DNA of 64,000 nt, taken from the NCBI GenBank assembly GCA_022605955.1, contig JAKCOZ010000039.1, positions 2,108,001 through 2,172,000 of the forward strand, in the 5' to 3' direction. Origin of the DNA: Rallus limicola. Taxonomy: Eukaryota; Chordata; Aves; Gruiformes; Rallidae. The notes beneath the pieces are model-generated. The model worked only from the letters and a program-made list of their open reading frames with translations, made no database searches and was not told where the DNA came from. The position numbers and the translations under genes were made by a program. Of this stretch, positions 11,354 to 23,911 are shown piece after piece. The first letter of the stretch is position 1; each line of letters starts with the position of its first letter.

Positions 11354-13256
11354 TTCCTGCAGCTTTGGTGTTGTAAGACGCAGGAGTAACTTTGTACACA
11401 TGTAGAACCACAGAAGTGCGCCGTTATTACAGCTCCCTTTGATGCTAGTGTGTAATGACAATTACACACAGCGAAGACATGAACTTAACTACGAGAAGGA
11501 AGTGATTCAATTAAAACAAACTGAATTACCCAATAGCAAGATCACAAAATTACTTCTTTCTAATGTAACGGGAAAGGAAAGGAAGAATGCAAAGTATCCT
11601 GAATTAAACAAGTCCCAAATTAAAGAATCAGCAATGATTTTCAAAAAATCAATGCATAGATCCATAGAAGAACGATTTCTGTACTTCTCCTTTTGCTTAC
11701 TTCTATTTCTTCTCTCTCATGCAAAATACAGTCAAAATACACCTCAGCTCCACCAAAGTTGTGGCTTCAACACATCTGCCAAGTCTGCTGGATATATAAA
11801 GGAGCTAAGCTACTGCTAAAACCTCCTCAAGTCTTACACACCAAATTTCTCACTGTAGTCTTCTACAGACCAGTCCTGTAGACTGACCTTTAACAAGGTC
11901 AACAAGGAGTGCAAAGCTTCAGATAGGTGCTTAAGTCCATGGAAGGTCCCATGAACAGGTCCTTGAAAGCATTGGTCATGTTCCATAGCGTCCTCAAAAC
12001 TGAACCCTACCTTCTGCCTGGGGACAATCTGCCTTCCTGCTCTCAAATTTTTCTTTGGTGTTTGCTGACATAGTGTTTCATTTTTTCTCTGAGAATTTTC
12101 CCATCAGCTGTCACCAACTGGCACAAGATCAAATCACTGTCCTTATGGAAACAGAAAATAAGGAGGGGGATTTCTTCTGCTCTGGAGGTATTATCTTCTC
12201 ATAATAAAAGTCCTCTGAGGAAGAAAATGTTTTGTCCCAGGGCTATGGTGTATAGCTTCTAACTGGTGTGGAACAAATTTTGTGCAAGTGAGTGACAGGT
12301 GGGAAGAAAGACAGGAGCAGGGGAAAGTTATACTAGAAAAAAAAAAGAGAAAGGGAAAAAAACCCCTGGCAACAGGTTTGCAAACAGAGAAGAGAATTCA
12401 GGCCTGCGATACAGTTGGCCATTTACTTAATAAAAACCCACAAACTAAACAAAACTAGGCAAGGTGACCTTGGTGACTACAAAACGGGCTTCAGTTTTCT
12501 CTTGCTGAATATCCTGTGCCAAGAGTAGAGGCAGCCTTGACTTCAAAGGTGTTCCCACAGACAGCGTCTAAGAAATTACCAGGTTGCACAGAGGGATGCT
12601 GAAATGCTGTTTGCTCTCCTGAGGAGACAACCTCACTATGGATCTTATATCGTTTCCTGGAAGTCTTCAAAAAAACTGCAAGTGGATAAGGGGGGGGACA
12701 ACTTTCTGAAGGAGCAGAAAATAGCCAAAAAAATTAGGACCTTGGCCTTGACCATGTGACTTAATGTTACAGAACGCCCGTGGCAAGACTAGATCCACTT
12801 AAAACATCCAAGTATGGATCCAGCCTCTGAGGCTGGTTTTATTCAGCCTTATAAATCAAGATTGTCTTTACCAAATATCAAGTTACCTGTAAGTTAACAA
12901 GGACTAAATTAAAAGGCAACAAGTGGAGAAGCTGCAGATGTGAAGAAAAGCAGTTTTAGGCAGTGGCACTGACTCTATCAAAGCCTGTAGGAGCTCCTGT
13001 CCAGTTTTGCATGTGCAGTCTCTCACTCAAACCCCCCCCAACCCTCTATTTAACCAGGATCTTTTAACTGGTGCCAGAGACACACTAAATTATTGCAACC
13101 ATTGGGTTGCTAGCATGATCCCCAGCATGATTGCCCTGTGCCAATAGGTCCTCTCTCAAGTGACTCCAACACAGGTAGCAACATGTGCCTGAGGATATTT
13201 TCATCCCACTTCTTCCTTGCCATACATGCACAACTCAATCAATGAACCATCCTTGA

Positions 13257-13277
13257 AAAAAAGAAAAAAAAAAAAAA
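13257..13277. repeat. A-rich run
   Basis: A near-pure A run broken by one G lies in ELF1 intron 2. It is a simple repeat only. Confidence 0.85.
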
Positions 13278-15507
13278 ATTGAAAAATATCATTATTTTCT
13301 AAGCTGAAAAGGATAAAGCTGGTAAGAGAGAAGGTTTCCTGTTCACACGGGACCACGTGATGGAGTCCCTCCCGTCAGCCTTTGCCACTGCCTGAATGCT
13401 ATTTGCACATAGGCAGTTCATAATTTATGGTTGTTTAACCAAGACTTAAAATTAAAAAGAACAGCCATGAATTATGACTTCCCTGAAACTTTCTACCATC
13501 TAGACCCTGAACTTTCCCCTGCAGCTGTTCCATGTCCTGACAGCTCCTGGCACAACAGGGCTGCAGGCGAGGCTCTGACATGAAGTAACAAAGCTCTTTC
13601 AACATCAGCTTCTGGGGGCATCTCGTAAACAACTATTCAAAGACCAGTTAACTGACACCTGTGCATAAAGACATCACCTTCTGGATGCTGAAGAAGCTCA
13701 AAAAAATGTTTTTGACCAACACAGAGCACTTACAGAGCTAAAATTTTTGCAGAGTACACAAACTGTGCTATCCATCCCTAAATACAGTTTATCTGTCAAG
13801 AACTGAGGAACTTCAGGAGTAGAAATGGCTCCTGCGTTGTACAAATCAGGTCAACCAGGTAGACAGATGATCAATCTTTTTGGGTTAATGTTCTAAGTAT
13901 AAATCCTTGCCTGAGCTAAATCTTGTTGCAGATTCCAAGATCTTTCCCTGTGCAGGATTCCTTTCCTACAGCTGAGTATTTAAGATCTACCTCTGTGCAG
14001 GCAGCTATCTGGCTACCTGTATCTTTGATATATGAACTAAGGTAACTGAGTGCTTTGAGCATCTCATTGTTTGTAGCAGTGGACCTTCTGCTACGCACTC
14101 TTCTCTCTTAGGCCTTGAAGATCTTTTGATTTCATTGCCTTTAGGGTACAGTACAGGACACCTTCTTTCCTTAGGCTTAATCTAGAGTAGGATTTATTTG
14201 GGTTATGAGATAAATGCCAAGGCTGGGTTTGTTCTGGGGCTGGTGAAAGCTCTGTTTAGTAAAGTTTTTGTGTCCTGTTGAGTGCTCTTTAATATTTTTA
14301 AAGTTTTTCAGGTGAGCATCTGAAGAAATTGCACAAGGCAGAACACACAGCTGAACTAACGATGTCGGCTCACATTATCCCTTCCATAAACCACACTGAA
14401 GTAGCCCTCCCCATCTCAACTCTCCCCTCTCCTACTGCCTTGTGAAGTAAAGCCAGCAATGAAGAACAAACAGAGGTAATAAATAAGATTTGTTTTCCAC
14501 TATGTTTGTGCAATTCCCATATCTAAATCCCCAGGCTACCACAAGCTCTGGAAAAATACAGGGAAGGAAGTTACATTACTAGTTCCACCCAAAACTGAGT
14601 TAGCACTTTAGACAGACAACACTCAGTTCATTGAAACGACTGCATGACTTTGACAGCAGAAACAGGCTGCAGACCCAGCCAGATATGAGGCCATACAGAA
14701 AACCCAGAAACAAGATTATAAAGTCAAAAGTATTTTTGAAAGAGAGGAGGACAAATGCTTTTCACATTTACAAAATGAGGAACAGTTTGTCATGGCACTT
14801 CTCAGCCTTTTAAGGTTGTCTCTCCATAGCACTCAGACATCTAATTTCTTGTTAATAAACATAAAACCCTACTATTAACCACTACCTACAGAGGAGGTAT
14901 TTTTACAATGGGAATCCTTCACTGAAGCCTCAGTACACGCAGGATGTGGTTTAGATAATCGACACCTAACTGAGAGCATTCTCAGATACAGATAGACATA
15001 TTTTCCCTGCAGGGTGAAAAAACACAATCGAAATTACTCTGAAGCTGATTTCTGAATCGCTGACATACAGTAACACAATTCAGAAGCCAACCTGTAAAAA
15101 GCAGTGAGCAAGTATCTGCATACGTAGTGTGAGCATTACTTTTATTCAGAATTTACCCTACCTAGCACACTAGGAAAGTTTAAAAACATTGTCAAATACC
15201 AGAATTTGGGGAATTCTACATCACAAATGGATGGATTCTACTGGCACAAATCTGCCATACAGGAAAAACATTTTTGGAGGAGGATGTCTCTGCAATACTG
15301 CAGAAGTTTTAACATTTCAACCAATTTCTGTTCTGCTGTGCAAGTTAGAGGAAGAAACAGGAAGCTTTTGAAACAGCACAAAGATATGATGCAACAACAC
15401 TAACCTCGATGTTTGCTTTTTTATGTTCTACACCACTTTTTCCTCACGTTTTTATACTATTCCTAGCACTAACTTGTACAAATATGGTTCCATACACCAT
15501 CCCATAC

Positions 15508-15579
15508 CTGCTGCTCGTCCTCCATGACGTTGCTGGCAAATTCAAACACAAGCTCATTCTGCTGTACAACTGCTGCCAT
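15508..15579 (-). CDS. ELF1: ELF1 first coding exon (residues 1-24)
   Basis: The 24 codons begin MAAVVQQNELVFEFASNV and end MEDEQQ, which matches the start of vertebrate ELF1. The reading frame passes directly into exon 3 (phase 0), so the two pieces join without a gap. The ATG sits in a good context (G at -3, G at +4). An in-frame stop lies 67 bases upstream. The shadow open frames on the plus strand across this exon are not genes. Human ELF1 has D where this copy has E at residue 9 and R near residue 23, by memory. Confidence 0.96.
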
Positions 15580-15595
15580 AACGCATTCCCAGGTC

Positions 15596-15607
15596 TCAGC
15601 TCCACAT
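15596..15607 (-). other. Upstream ORF in the ELF1 5'UTR
   Basis: On the minus strand an ATG at 15607 opens a three-codon reading frame (Met-Trp-Ser) that stops at TGA. It ends 16 bases before the ELF1 start codon. Its context is weak (C at -3, T at +4), so leaky scanning would be expected. It exists in the mRNA only if the acceptor is at 15660 rather than nearer the ATG. Confidence 0.55.
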
Positions 15608-16529
15608 GCGAAGAAAAATGTTCCCAAATTTGAAAGATCAGAGTGTCAACAACGTCCAGCTGGGCAGAAAGGCAGGATCACCAAACGAATCAAGTATCAC
15701 CGTTGTATTTCTTAGATCATTGGTGTTCCCGGGTTCTTCTCTTCTCAAAGAGAAACAAACCAAGGGAAATCCTTTCCTGAGTTCTCTTCCCACCTCGGTA
15801 GCCTTTATCACTGCAGAGGAAAAGAAAGAAAAAAGTTATAATTAAGAAATTATTGGTTTTCTATCTGAAATAATAGCAGTCACAACAAAGCCTGCTCCAA
15901 ACTATAACTGTTCTATGTAACTCCAAGGAAGTCAGACACCTTTGTCCCTTCAGAGGTATAACTTTTACTGATGAATACATGCAAATTTTCATTCCGTTAA
16001 AAAGAAAGCTGTTTCAGGAAGTAAGGCATCAGCTTCAAGGTGTTTCATATTAAAAGCAAGAGACTAAGAAAATGTTATAAAAGTTAACAAAGAGAAAATC
16101 CATCTTTTGAGTCATACACCTAAGCTTTCATAGTCACTACTACCTCTCATCTTTAAAGTATATTCAAAGTAAAAATACAGAACACAGACGGACCTACTCA
16201 GCAGTAGGGTATCTCAAGTATATCACCTTTCCTCTTCACACACAGTTCAAATTTAGCAAAGTTCTTACTCTGCGACTAAACTGCTCTAGATCTTGATTCC
16301 CACAGCTTCAAACAGATGAAATCAGTAAATAAATTCTTTGTACAATCCCGAGAGTCCCCGAGTTCCTACATGAAGCAGATCTTCAGCTTCTTGTTAAAAA
16401 TGCACTGTAAACGTATCCTTATCTCTAGCACAGGCTCGCAAGCAGCCGGAAGGAAACAGCACTGACCACGTCATGGCAAATTAGAACAGGCAAAAAAAAA
16501 AACCCCAACCAAAACCTGCACAGCACAAT

Positions 16530-16566
16530 AGCAGAATAAAAAAAAAATAATAATAAAAAGAAAAAA
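16530..16566. repeat. A-rich / (AAT)n low-complexity run
   Basis: Runs of A are mixed with three AAT units. It is low-complexity sequence inside ELF1 intron 1. Confidence 0.85.
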
Positions 16567-19406
16567 TCCCAAACTGTGGAATGTAAACAGCTTCACTGGA
16601 GGGATGTGTGCTTACAGCTCCCACGTTTTCATTTACTCATCAGCGCCAAAGGTAAAAAACATGGTTGATGTGAGGTTACAAGAGATGTGCTGCTGTATCA
16701 CTTCTGGGGAAAAAGGCAAGTACAAAATGTCATCTTTTTATACAACTAACTTGACCAAAACATTAATAAAAAAAAAAAGAAATCTTCCATTTCAAAAGAG
16801 TAACAGAAATAGGTGTCTAAAATTAAGAACCTAAGTGAGCACGTTGGTGCCGAAGAATTTAAATCCGCATGTTTCTAAGGAATTAAAACGTGTGGTGCCT
16901 TGAATTGTGATCAATAGTCTTTAAATTTCCTTTGATGAGGGGCTACTTTGGCAGAAGAATAAGGGGCAGAGGTCTAACACATACCCATCCAGACTGAGAC
17001 CCCCTCGGAACGCCTCTGGGCAACTTCAGTGCCCCTGGCGAAGATTAACATCTGCCTTTGTACAAGAGATTGAACTTCGCCTTGTTTTTGCAGTAGGCTG
17101 GAACTCAAAAAAATTGAAGGGCATCTTCCTCCCCCCCAATGCCAAGCAATTTAATTAGGGAGGATCATATTGCAGGCTCATACTCCCTCACTCTAGGAAA
17201 TGTAACAGCTGTTTTTCCTGTATAGATTGTGGTATTCCCAAATTCCTAAGCAGTGATGGCACAACATTCAAGCATTTAAGTAGCTAGATCCTACCCTTCT
17301 AAGAAATCAGGAAACCCACGATTATACAAACAGAACAACCTCCCCAACTTCCAAAGATTGCTTTAATTAGCTTTTAAAGGGTTCCTAAGAGTAACCACAA
17401 CTCTAGCCAGAGAGTATTTGCATTAATGAGAGCTACTTGCATGACCAGAGAAGGATGTGCGTTGGGAACCGTGACTGTTCAACCTCAGCCCCTGCCATTT
17501 TGCAGGATGACTTGAACAGTTAACAAGGCTTTCTCTGTACCTTCTGCAGGGCTATGGCACTGAAACCTTTACACACAACAGTATAATCCTGGGTAACTTC
17601 CCTAAATGTAGTTATTTAGCCTGACCTTTTAGAAGATAAAAACGCTATTAAGAAGTTACACCCTCATGTCAGCGCAGTGGGGCTAAACCCAACTTGTCCA
17701 ATCCCAGACTCCTACCACCATTGTATGCCAGCCTGAAAATAAAGTATATAGCTATATCACATATAGTTTAGTATCTCAGTGATTGAAGTGGGTCAATCTA
17801 TGTCATCAGGGACATACCAGCTCTTTCAGAAGAGAGTACAAGGTACGGAAATTTAAGCACAACTACTTTCTGGTTACCACCTAGAAATAAATTGTAACTC
17901 TCCAATAAGGCAAAAGAATGATATTTTAAGTCACTCCCTCTAATCAGTGAGGAGTAACTTCACTCCAAAGGATCACTAGGCAAATCTGAGAACCTCCCCA
18001 GCTTCCAAATGAAGACTTATTTTAAAATGGGAGTTAAGCTAATTGTCCAGGGAGAAACAGAGCCAGAATACAGCAAAGCCTTAAAATCAGCTCTGTTACA
18101 CTAACTGAATCCAGACATATGGACAAAGAGTACAGGTTGTTAAGGTTCCATAACTTTCTCAGGTCAATAAAAATTATCAGCATCAATGTAAAATCAGGTT
18201 AAATTAAGTGCTGGCCAGGCTACCTAGAAAGCTCATGAAGTATAAGGAAAACTGGAGGCATGGCCACCCTAAAGCAGATTTTTAAGAGTTCCCTATGTGC
18301 ATTGGGAGCTGGCAAATTCTTCCCCAATGCCAGGCCATTTATTGTTCTGTAAAATATTAATATTTTGTAACAGATACTACAATACCAAGATGCACAGTAC
18401 ATGTATTAGATCCAAATGCTGTGGCAGCAATCTTACTAAAAGCCATAAATAAGTATCTTTATTTAAAAGAAAAGATAGACCAATAAAGCCATCAATGCAA
18501 AATAATAATCATGACTTAATATCATTTCAGAGACTGCAGCAGTGTAACACATTTGATCCCTTTGGGATCCACACAGACTCTAGGTGGAACAGCCACACTT
18601 CATGGCAACATCTCCTTCCTAATCACCTGTTACCACTGCAAGAACAGACATTGAAAACCTGCTTTACAAATCGTGCACCATGGTGATGTTAGGCTATACA
18701 GCAGCCTGCACCTTTCCCACTACACCCCCTCCTCAAAACCACCAAGGACTATACATCAAGTCAAATGATACTTTCTTCTTACACGGAAAGAAACATCTAA
18801 CCACAACATTACAACCAAAGGCAAAGACAGACGAGTGAACAGGCTTTAGTGAGCTTTTATATCTAACCTTATAAAGGATAGGCACTCAAGCCATTATTAT
18901 TTACAGAAAAACTTATCATTACTACTTTAGCAGTACCCAGTAACAGCAAATGATCTACTGGGCAGTAATGGAATGACAAAATAATGCAAAAGTACTTTCT
19001 TTTAACCTATATCACTTTCTCTGGCATATAGAAAACAAGAGCAGCTTTTCATAGCAACCAGCATAGTTCTAAACCAGCTATATTTTCCTCCACATCTATT
19101 TTTACAAACTGTGCTTTCATTATTCCAAGTATCACAGGATCCTGCTGTCTATAGGCTAACACAAACAGGAGTATTGTTTTTGCTATATAATGCCACTTAT
19201 CTTCCTGCCTGCTTTTACATACATCTGTGAGTAGAAAGTAAGTTATTTGCAAACAGTATAAAATGCATAAATTGTATTCACATGCACAATAAGCTTGACT
19301 ACATACAAATAGTCCTAGGAAAAGCTAACCCAGTATATATTACCATAAAATTTACATTAAATTTTCAGAACAACAGAATAAGTAAGGTTTTGCTTTTATT
19401 TTCATA

Positions 19407-19435
19407 TTATAATATGTTGTAGCAACATATTATAA
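19407..19435. repeat. Perfect 13-bp inverted repeat, 3-nt spacer
   Basis: The left arm 'ttataatatgttg' is followed by TAG and then its exact reverse complement 'caacatattataa'. It could fold as a hairpin in RNA or be a small palindrome of chance origin in AT-rich DNA. No flanking target-site duplication is obvious. Confidence 0.85.
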
Positions 19436-20164
19436 AAAGCATTATTAAGACACAGCAATATAAATAAATGTCTTAATTTTTCTTAATTCATGAAACTAAA
19501 GATACAAACAAATCATTTCAACCCCTCCGGGAATTCCCCTCCTCTACTGATTTCAACATCTACAACAACCTCTTCACTGAGACTGTCAAAAAGCACATTC
19601 AGCCCATTTAACCCTCAGTACACTGCTACTGTGGTGTCCCAGAAGATACATTCATTGTAGAACTCCTTCCCACCAGACATCACAACTTTTTCCCCCCACC
19701 ACTCTTCATCCTGCATACCCTGCACTTAATCCTAGCCCTATTTAGCCAGTTCAGCAAAGCTTATAAAAAAACACCCCCAGAACCAGTGTTTTTGGCCCCA
19801 ACAGTGAAGCTGCGATACTGCAACTAGGCTCTGACTCCTAAGTAACAAATCCACAATTTCTCCTTCTATTCTGCATTTAGCACCCAAGCTAAATGCAGAA
19901 CTGTAATGCAGAGCGCTGAAGTAACACAGCGGCACCACAGTGGAGCTGGCGTAGCAGGCATCAGAGTGCCAGGCACAAGCCCAAAACTTCGCTGAAGAAG
20001 CTCAGCTACAGCCTCTGAAAGCTCCAGTCTCTGTACTGACAGCACCCCAGCTGAGCTGAAAGGTTCCTCCAGCAAGCTAGGGGATCCAGGCCCGTTTTGG
20101 GCTGCTGAAGGTGACAGTTATCATCGTGTGCTGCCTTTTTTTTGTGTGTGAAACTAGTAAAATC

Positions 20165-20440
20165 ATTCCCGCGTTTAAGATCGAGAACCAGCTTAGCTGC
20201 GCTGAGACTCAGGCGCAGACCTGAGTCACGAGTTACTGCTGAAACAGCTCGACTCATTTAGCACGGGGACGAATGACTTGCGACCGAAACTTCCCTACGA
20301 TCTTCTAAGCCAGTCCCCAGCATTAGCTCCGGCCTAGGAGCAGGAAAAGGCGCGGGTTAAGAGAAACGCAAAGCTCAACACCTTTCTCAACAGCATCTCG
20401 GGTGTGGGGAGGAAAAGGGAATGAACGAGAGGAACGGGAA
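20165..20440 (-). promoter_or_regulatory. CpG-enriched stretch; candidate proximal ELF1 promoter
   Basis: About 20 CpG dinucleotides occur in this short stretch, against only two or three per 300 bases in the sequence around it. It contains a TGAGTCA AP-1 site at 20222-20228. It lies about 4.6 kb upstream of exon 2 on the gene's own strand. ELF1 is known to use more than one first exon in mammals. A moderate minus-strand donor (CAG/GTGATG) lies at about 20,458, but on the far side; I could not find a clear donor inside the stretch. It could instead be an enhancer or a decayed CpG island. Confidence 0.35.
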
Positions 20441-21282
20441 GAATAAAGACATCACCTGTTAAGTTTGGACTGAAGGACTGAGAGCTACCCTGAGTGAGGT
20501 CAGACAAACACATGGATGGTAACTGCACCATTTCACTCGAGTTTCTAACTCCTATCGATGGAGATTTACGGATGGGTCAAGCTAGAGCCAGTCCACACTC
20601 TGCAGTCACGTATTTTAAACATGCTGTACAAGTAATACATCTGTCTGGTTTTCTTAAGAAAGGGGAAAAAGATGGATGAAACTGTAGATGTCATACTGCA
20701 GAAATCCCAAACTCATGATTATCCTCTTTATGTATGGTCCACACTCAGCATAAAGACTGGCAGTATAGTCTACTGTGGCATTCATCACAGGTGGGGTTTT
20801 CCTACTCAATTAACATTAAGAAATTGCACAGAACGAGAGCTTCAAACCATGTCCTCAGACCCAGGGGTCTGCAGTTGGCAAAATGACAACCAAGGAGAAT
20901 AAGTTAATATATGTTACTTGGCACAAAGGTTTCTGAAGGAACAGTACTTTAAATGCTCACACAAATGAAAAGGGATAGGAAAACAATATGGTAAGGGAGT
21001 ATCACCAAGGAAGGAAAGAAACAACGTCAGGAACAGCCTGCAATCTTCTGAAAGCATCCACACTGCCTAGGGGAAACTGCACAAAGCAGCTAACATAATA
21101 ACAGGCAACGGAGTGGCCTCCGCTGAACTTTCATTAAGGACAAAGAAATCATCAGTATCAATAAATCCCTGTTTTGCAGCCAGGCTGGAAACCACTCCAC
21201 GTCACCACAGGGCTCTCAGTATATATACAGCAAGGAGGACAGAAAGTAAGAGGGTTCATCTATTACATATAAACAAGCATGG

Positions 21283-21297
21283 AAAAAAAAAAAAAAA
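21283..21297. repeat. A-rich homopolymer run
   Basis: This is a run of about 15 A in ELF1 intron 1, with no sign of a retroposed body next to it. Confidence 0.85.
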
Positions 21298-23855
21298 GGA
21301 ATAGGCGTACAATTCAGTTACTACAAAAGAAATTAAATGAACTTTCCCTTCCCTACATTTCACATAAAACCATGTTTACTTCAAAGAGAGCAGAAAGCAG
21401 AGATGCAACCAGCTGCTCTATGCCATCACCAAAAATACCACTTTTTCAATAAGGTTGGTTGTTTTCTTCCCCCTCAACTGCCTCTTTCAGCCTGAATGCT
21501 GAATATGAGGCAAGATTCCTTTCTGGACTACTAAATTTAACAACTGCAGCACAGTTTAGAGACTCCCCCACCTCTGAAAACCTTCCACTCCCTATCACTG
21601 AAAGGCCAGTCCTAAACAGCAAGTTAAAAGATAACGAGGCAAGGAAAGCTCTCCCCAACTTTACTGATGAAGTTCTTGAGATCTGAATAAAGTAGCTGAA
21701 CATCTGCTATGATAAAAGAACAAGCCTCCCTAATCTGATCAGCCAAGAGAAAGGCCACACTGCATTTTAAGTCACCTCTTCTCAAAGCATTTGCTCTTGC
21801 AAAGTACAGACAACTAAAGAGGAAAAGTTTGCTTCCCTCTGGAGTGTCTTCACTCAACTACGGTCCAAATCCTCTCCCCTGCTTCCCCGTTGCCCTGGCA
21901 AGAAAATATCTGAATCTTGCATTTCTGTAGGTTGAGAGCATGGTGTAAGAAGTCAGGGATATGGAATATCACAATGACAGCCCTCCCTTCCTCCCCAAAT
22001 CTTGTCAGAGATTGGGCCTCTCCCTGATCAAAACTGCTTAGTAGATTCAAACACTGCTTTGCAGCAGCCCAGATTTCACTTTTTGGCATGTCAGAAACAT
22101 AAAAGAGCAGGTGAAGGTAAATTTTCAGAAGTGAAATGTGACCTGTCAGCCTTGGCTACCCGTAGAGTTCTACATTTTTTTCAGAATGAATTTGGGTTAC
22201 TAAAGCTCAGATAGGATGCATTACTTCAACAACAGCAATGCTGCTTCACGGCAACAGCACCTGCTCTCCATCCCTGAACGGCTGCATGCATACATGTATC
22301 AGCTACAGTTACATAAACTCATCCCCATTTTCATGTGTGTATGTGCTAAACAAATACACAAAATGCATGCCCTTCTAGTGACTTGACTTTTTACTGTTGG
22401 TGTACCTGTTTTGGCTGCCAAAACACCCCACAACTTCCTACATCCCTATACAACAAAAGGAGATGCGGAAGTGCTCCTTCTCTGCTTCTAGTTCAGTCAC
22501 CCCCATGCGCTGCTGCTCATTACTACCCCAGTACTGCTGGGAGAACATTTAGCTTCATCTTCCCCTCACCAGCTGAAGGCCAGACAGAGGAGGTTAACCA
22601 GACCTCTCCTTGAAAGGAAGTGTTCCCCCAAGCAGTACATAGAGAGCTCGCACAGCCTACCCAGCCTGCTGAGAACTCAGCAGTCCGTTCACCAGCCTAG
22701 GGAACAGAGCGGCACTAACATCTCTGTCTTGCAATTATAACATCTGTGCATAGTTACTGTCAAAACACAGAGTGAAGGTCAGGCCTTCACCACCTGAAAA
22801 ACACTGGCCACAAGCACATCATCACAAGTTTCCCAGTGACCAACAACATGACTGCCAGTCTTTCTAAGAACTTCTCCGTGATGGGCTATCTAAAGGTCTC
22901 TTATCCTAACAACCATCAGGTTTTGTTTTGAAGAGCATTTCCAAAAGCGTGGCCTTGTGTAGCAATGTAATAGCAATCCCAGACCAGCTCAACACAGTAA
23001 CATTCATAGCAAAGACCTGCTTCTCTCCTTAGTATTACACAATGGCACATGTGCATGCTAATATCCAGTCAATGCAAAGGCTGGCAAGTGTGGTTTGCTG
23101 TTCCAAAACACTTGGAAACCACTAACTCAGTCTGTCCTTCGATTCTGCCTTTGCAGTCAGTTCATCACTATTGCTAAAATCAGGTGCTCATATTTCCCAG
23201 TTGATAAAATGAGAACAAGGAGACATTCAATTAAGTTGAGAAGCAACCATTTTGAAAGGATGAAAGGAAGGCAATTAAAAATGCATCAGCCTAGATGTAC
23301 TCGCTCAAACTCCTTGTTACAGACATGAGAGAAGTCAAAAACTCAAAAAAAAAAAATAATTATAAAACGATTTAAGAGCAGCTCAATGTATTTAAACCAA
23401 ATCAATGTCATTGCATAAGGGTATCTTTTTAAACAGAATGGAAAAGGCCTGTCATAACACAAGGCAAACCTCCAGCAGCGCAGACTGCAACCACACATCT
23501 CTGCAGGCAGGACCGTACTGTCACTGTTTTCCTTTGGAACTGCTCACTTCTGGTTTTCCACCAGAAAAACAGTAATACAACAAACACTCCAAAACCACCA
23601 TAGATGGACTACAAGTTTGATGTGACACTGCAAATGCCAGCTCAATCCAGCTCATCAAGAGGTATGTGATCCTAAGTGTGAAGAGAAAGGAAAACAAAAG
23701 ATTACTTCCTCTCCTACAACACTTTTTATCCAATAGCAGATTTGCAGAGACAGGACTGGTCTTACATGTTCCCATGTGATAACCAAACTACCTGCATTAA
23801 TTAATAACATTAGCATCATAAACTCGCTATTTTTATACTGCACACGATCTCAAAC

Positions 23856-23911
23856 AGCTGTAGATTGGTAAAATCTACACCAAGAAAGCTGTAGATTAGT
23901 AAAATCCAAAT
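23856..23911. repeat. Two-copy tandem duplication, period 31
   Basis: The unit 'agctgtagattggtaaaatc' recurs 31 bases later as 'agctgtagattagtaaaatc' with one change. It is a simple local duplication in intron 1. Confidence 0.85.

Larger units (their letters stand above)
7063..15507 (-). other. ELF1: ELF1 intron 2
   Basis: This 8,445-base intron joins the 24-codon exon 2 to exon 3. It begins GTATGG and ends in a long pyrimidine tract and CAG on the minus strand; the phase is 0. It contains one long CR1 copy (about 10,640-11,353) and an A-rich run near 13,257-13,277. The stretches 7,135-10,600 and 11,400-15,400 otherwise show no gene, RNA or repeat I can name. Their open frames are short, overlap on both strands and match nothing I recognise. 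Confidence 0.92.
15508..15659 (-). other. ELF1: ELF1 exon 2 (5'UTR end plus start codon)
   Basis: The donor is CAG/GTATGG at 15508/15507. I place the acceptor at 15660, where the minus strand reads 'cctgcctttctgcccag' just before CTGGACG; this is the best pyrimidine-rich AG upstream of the start codon. A weaker alternative AG lies near 15600. With this choice the exon is 152 bases, 80 of 5'UTR and 72 coding. The UTR contains an in-frame TGA at 15648-15646, which rules out an N-terminal extension from this exon. It also contains a four-codon upstream ORF. Confidence 0.75.
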
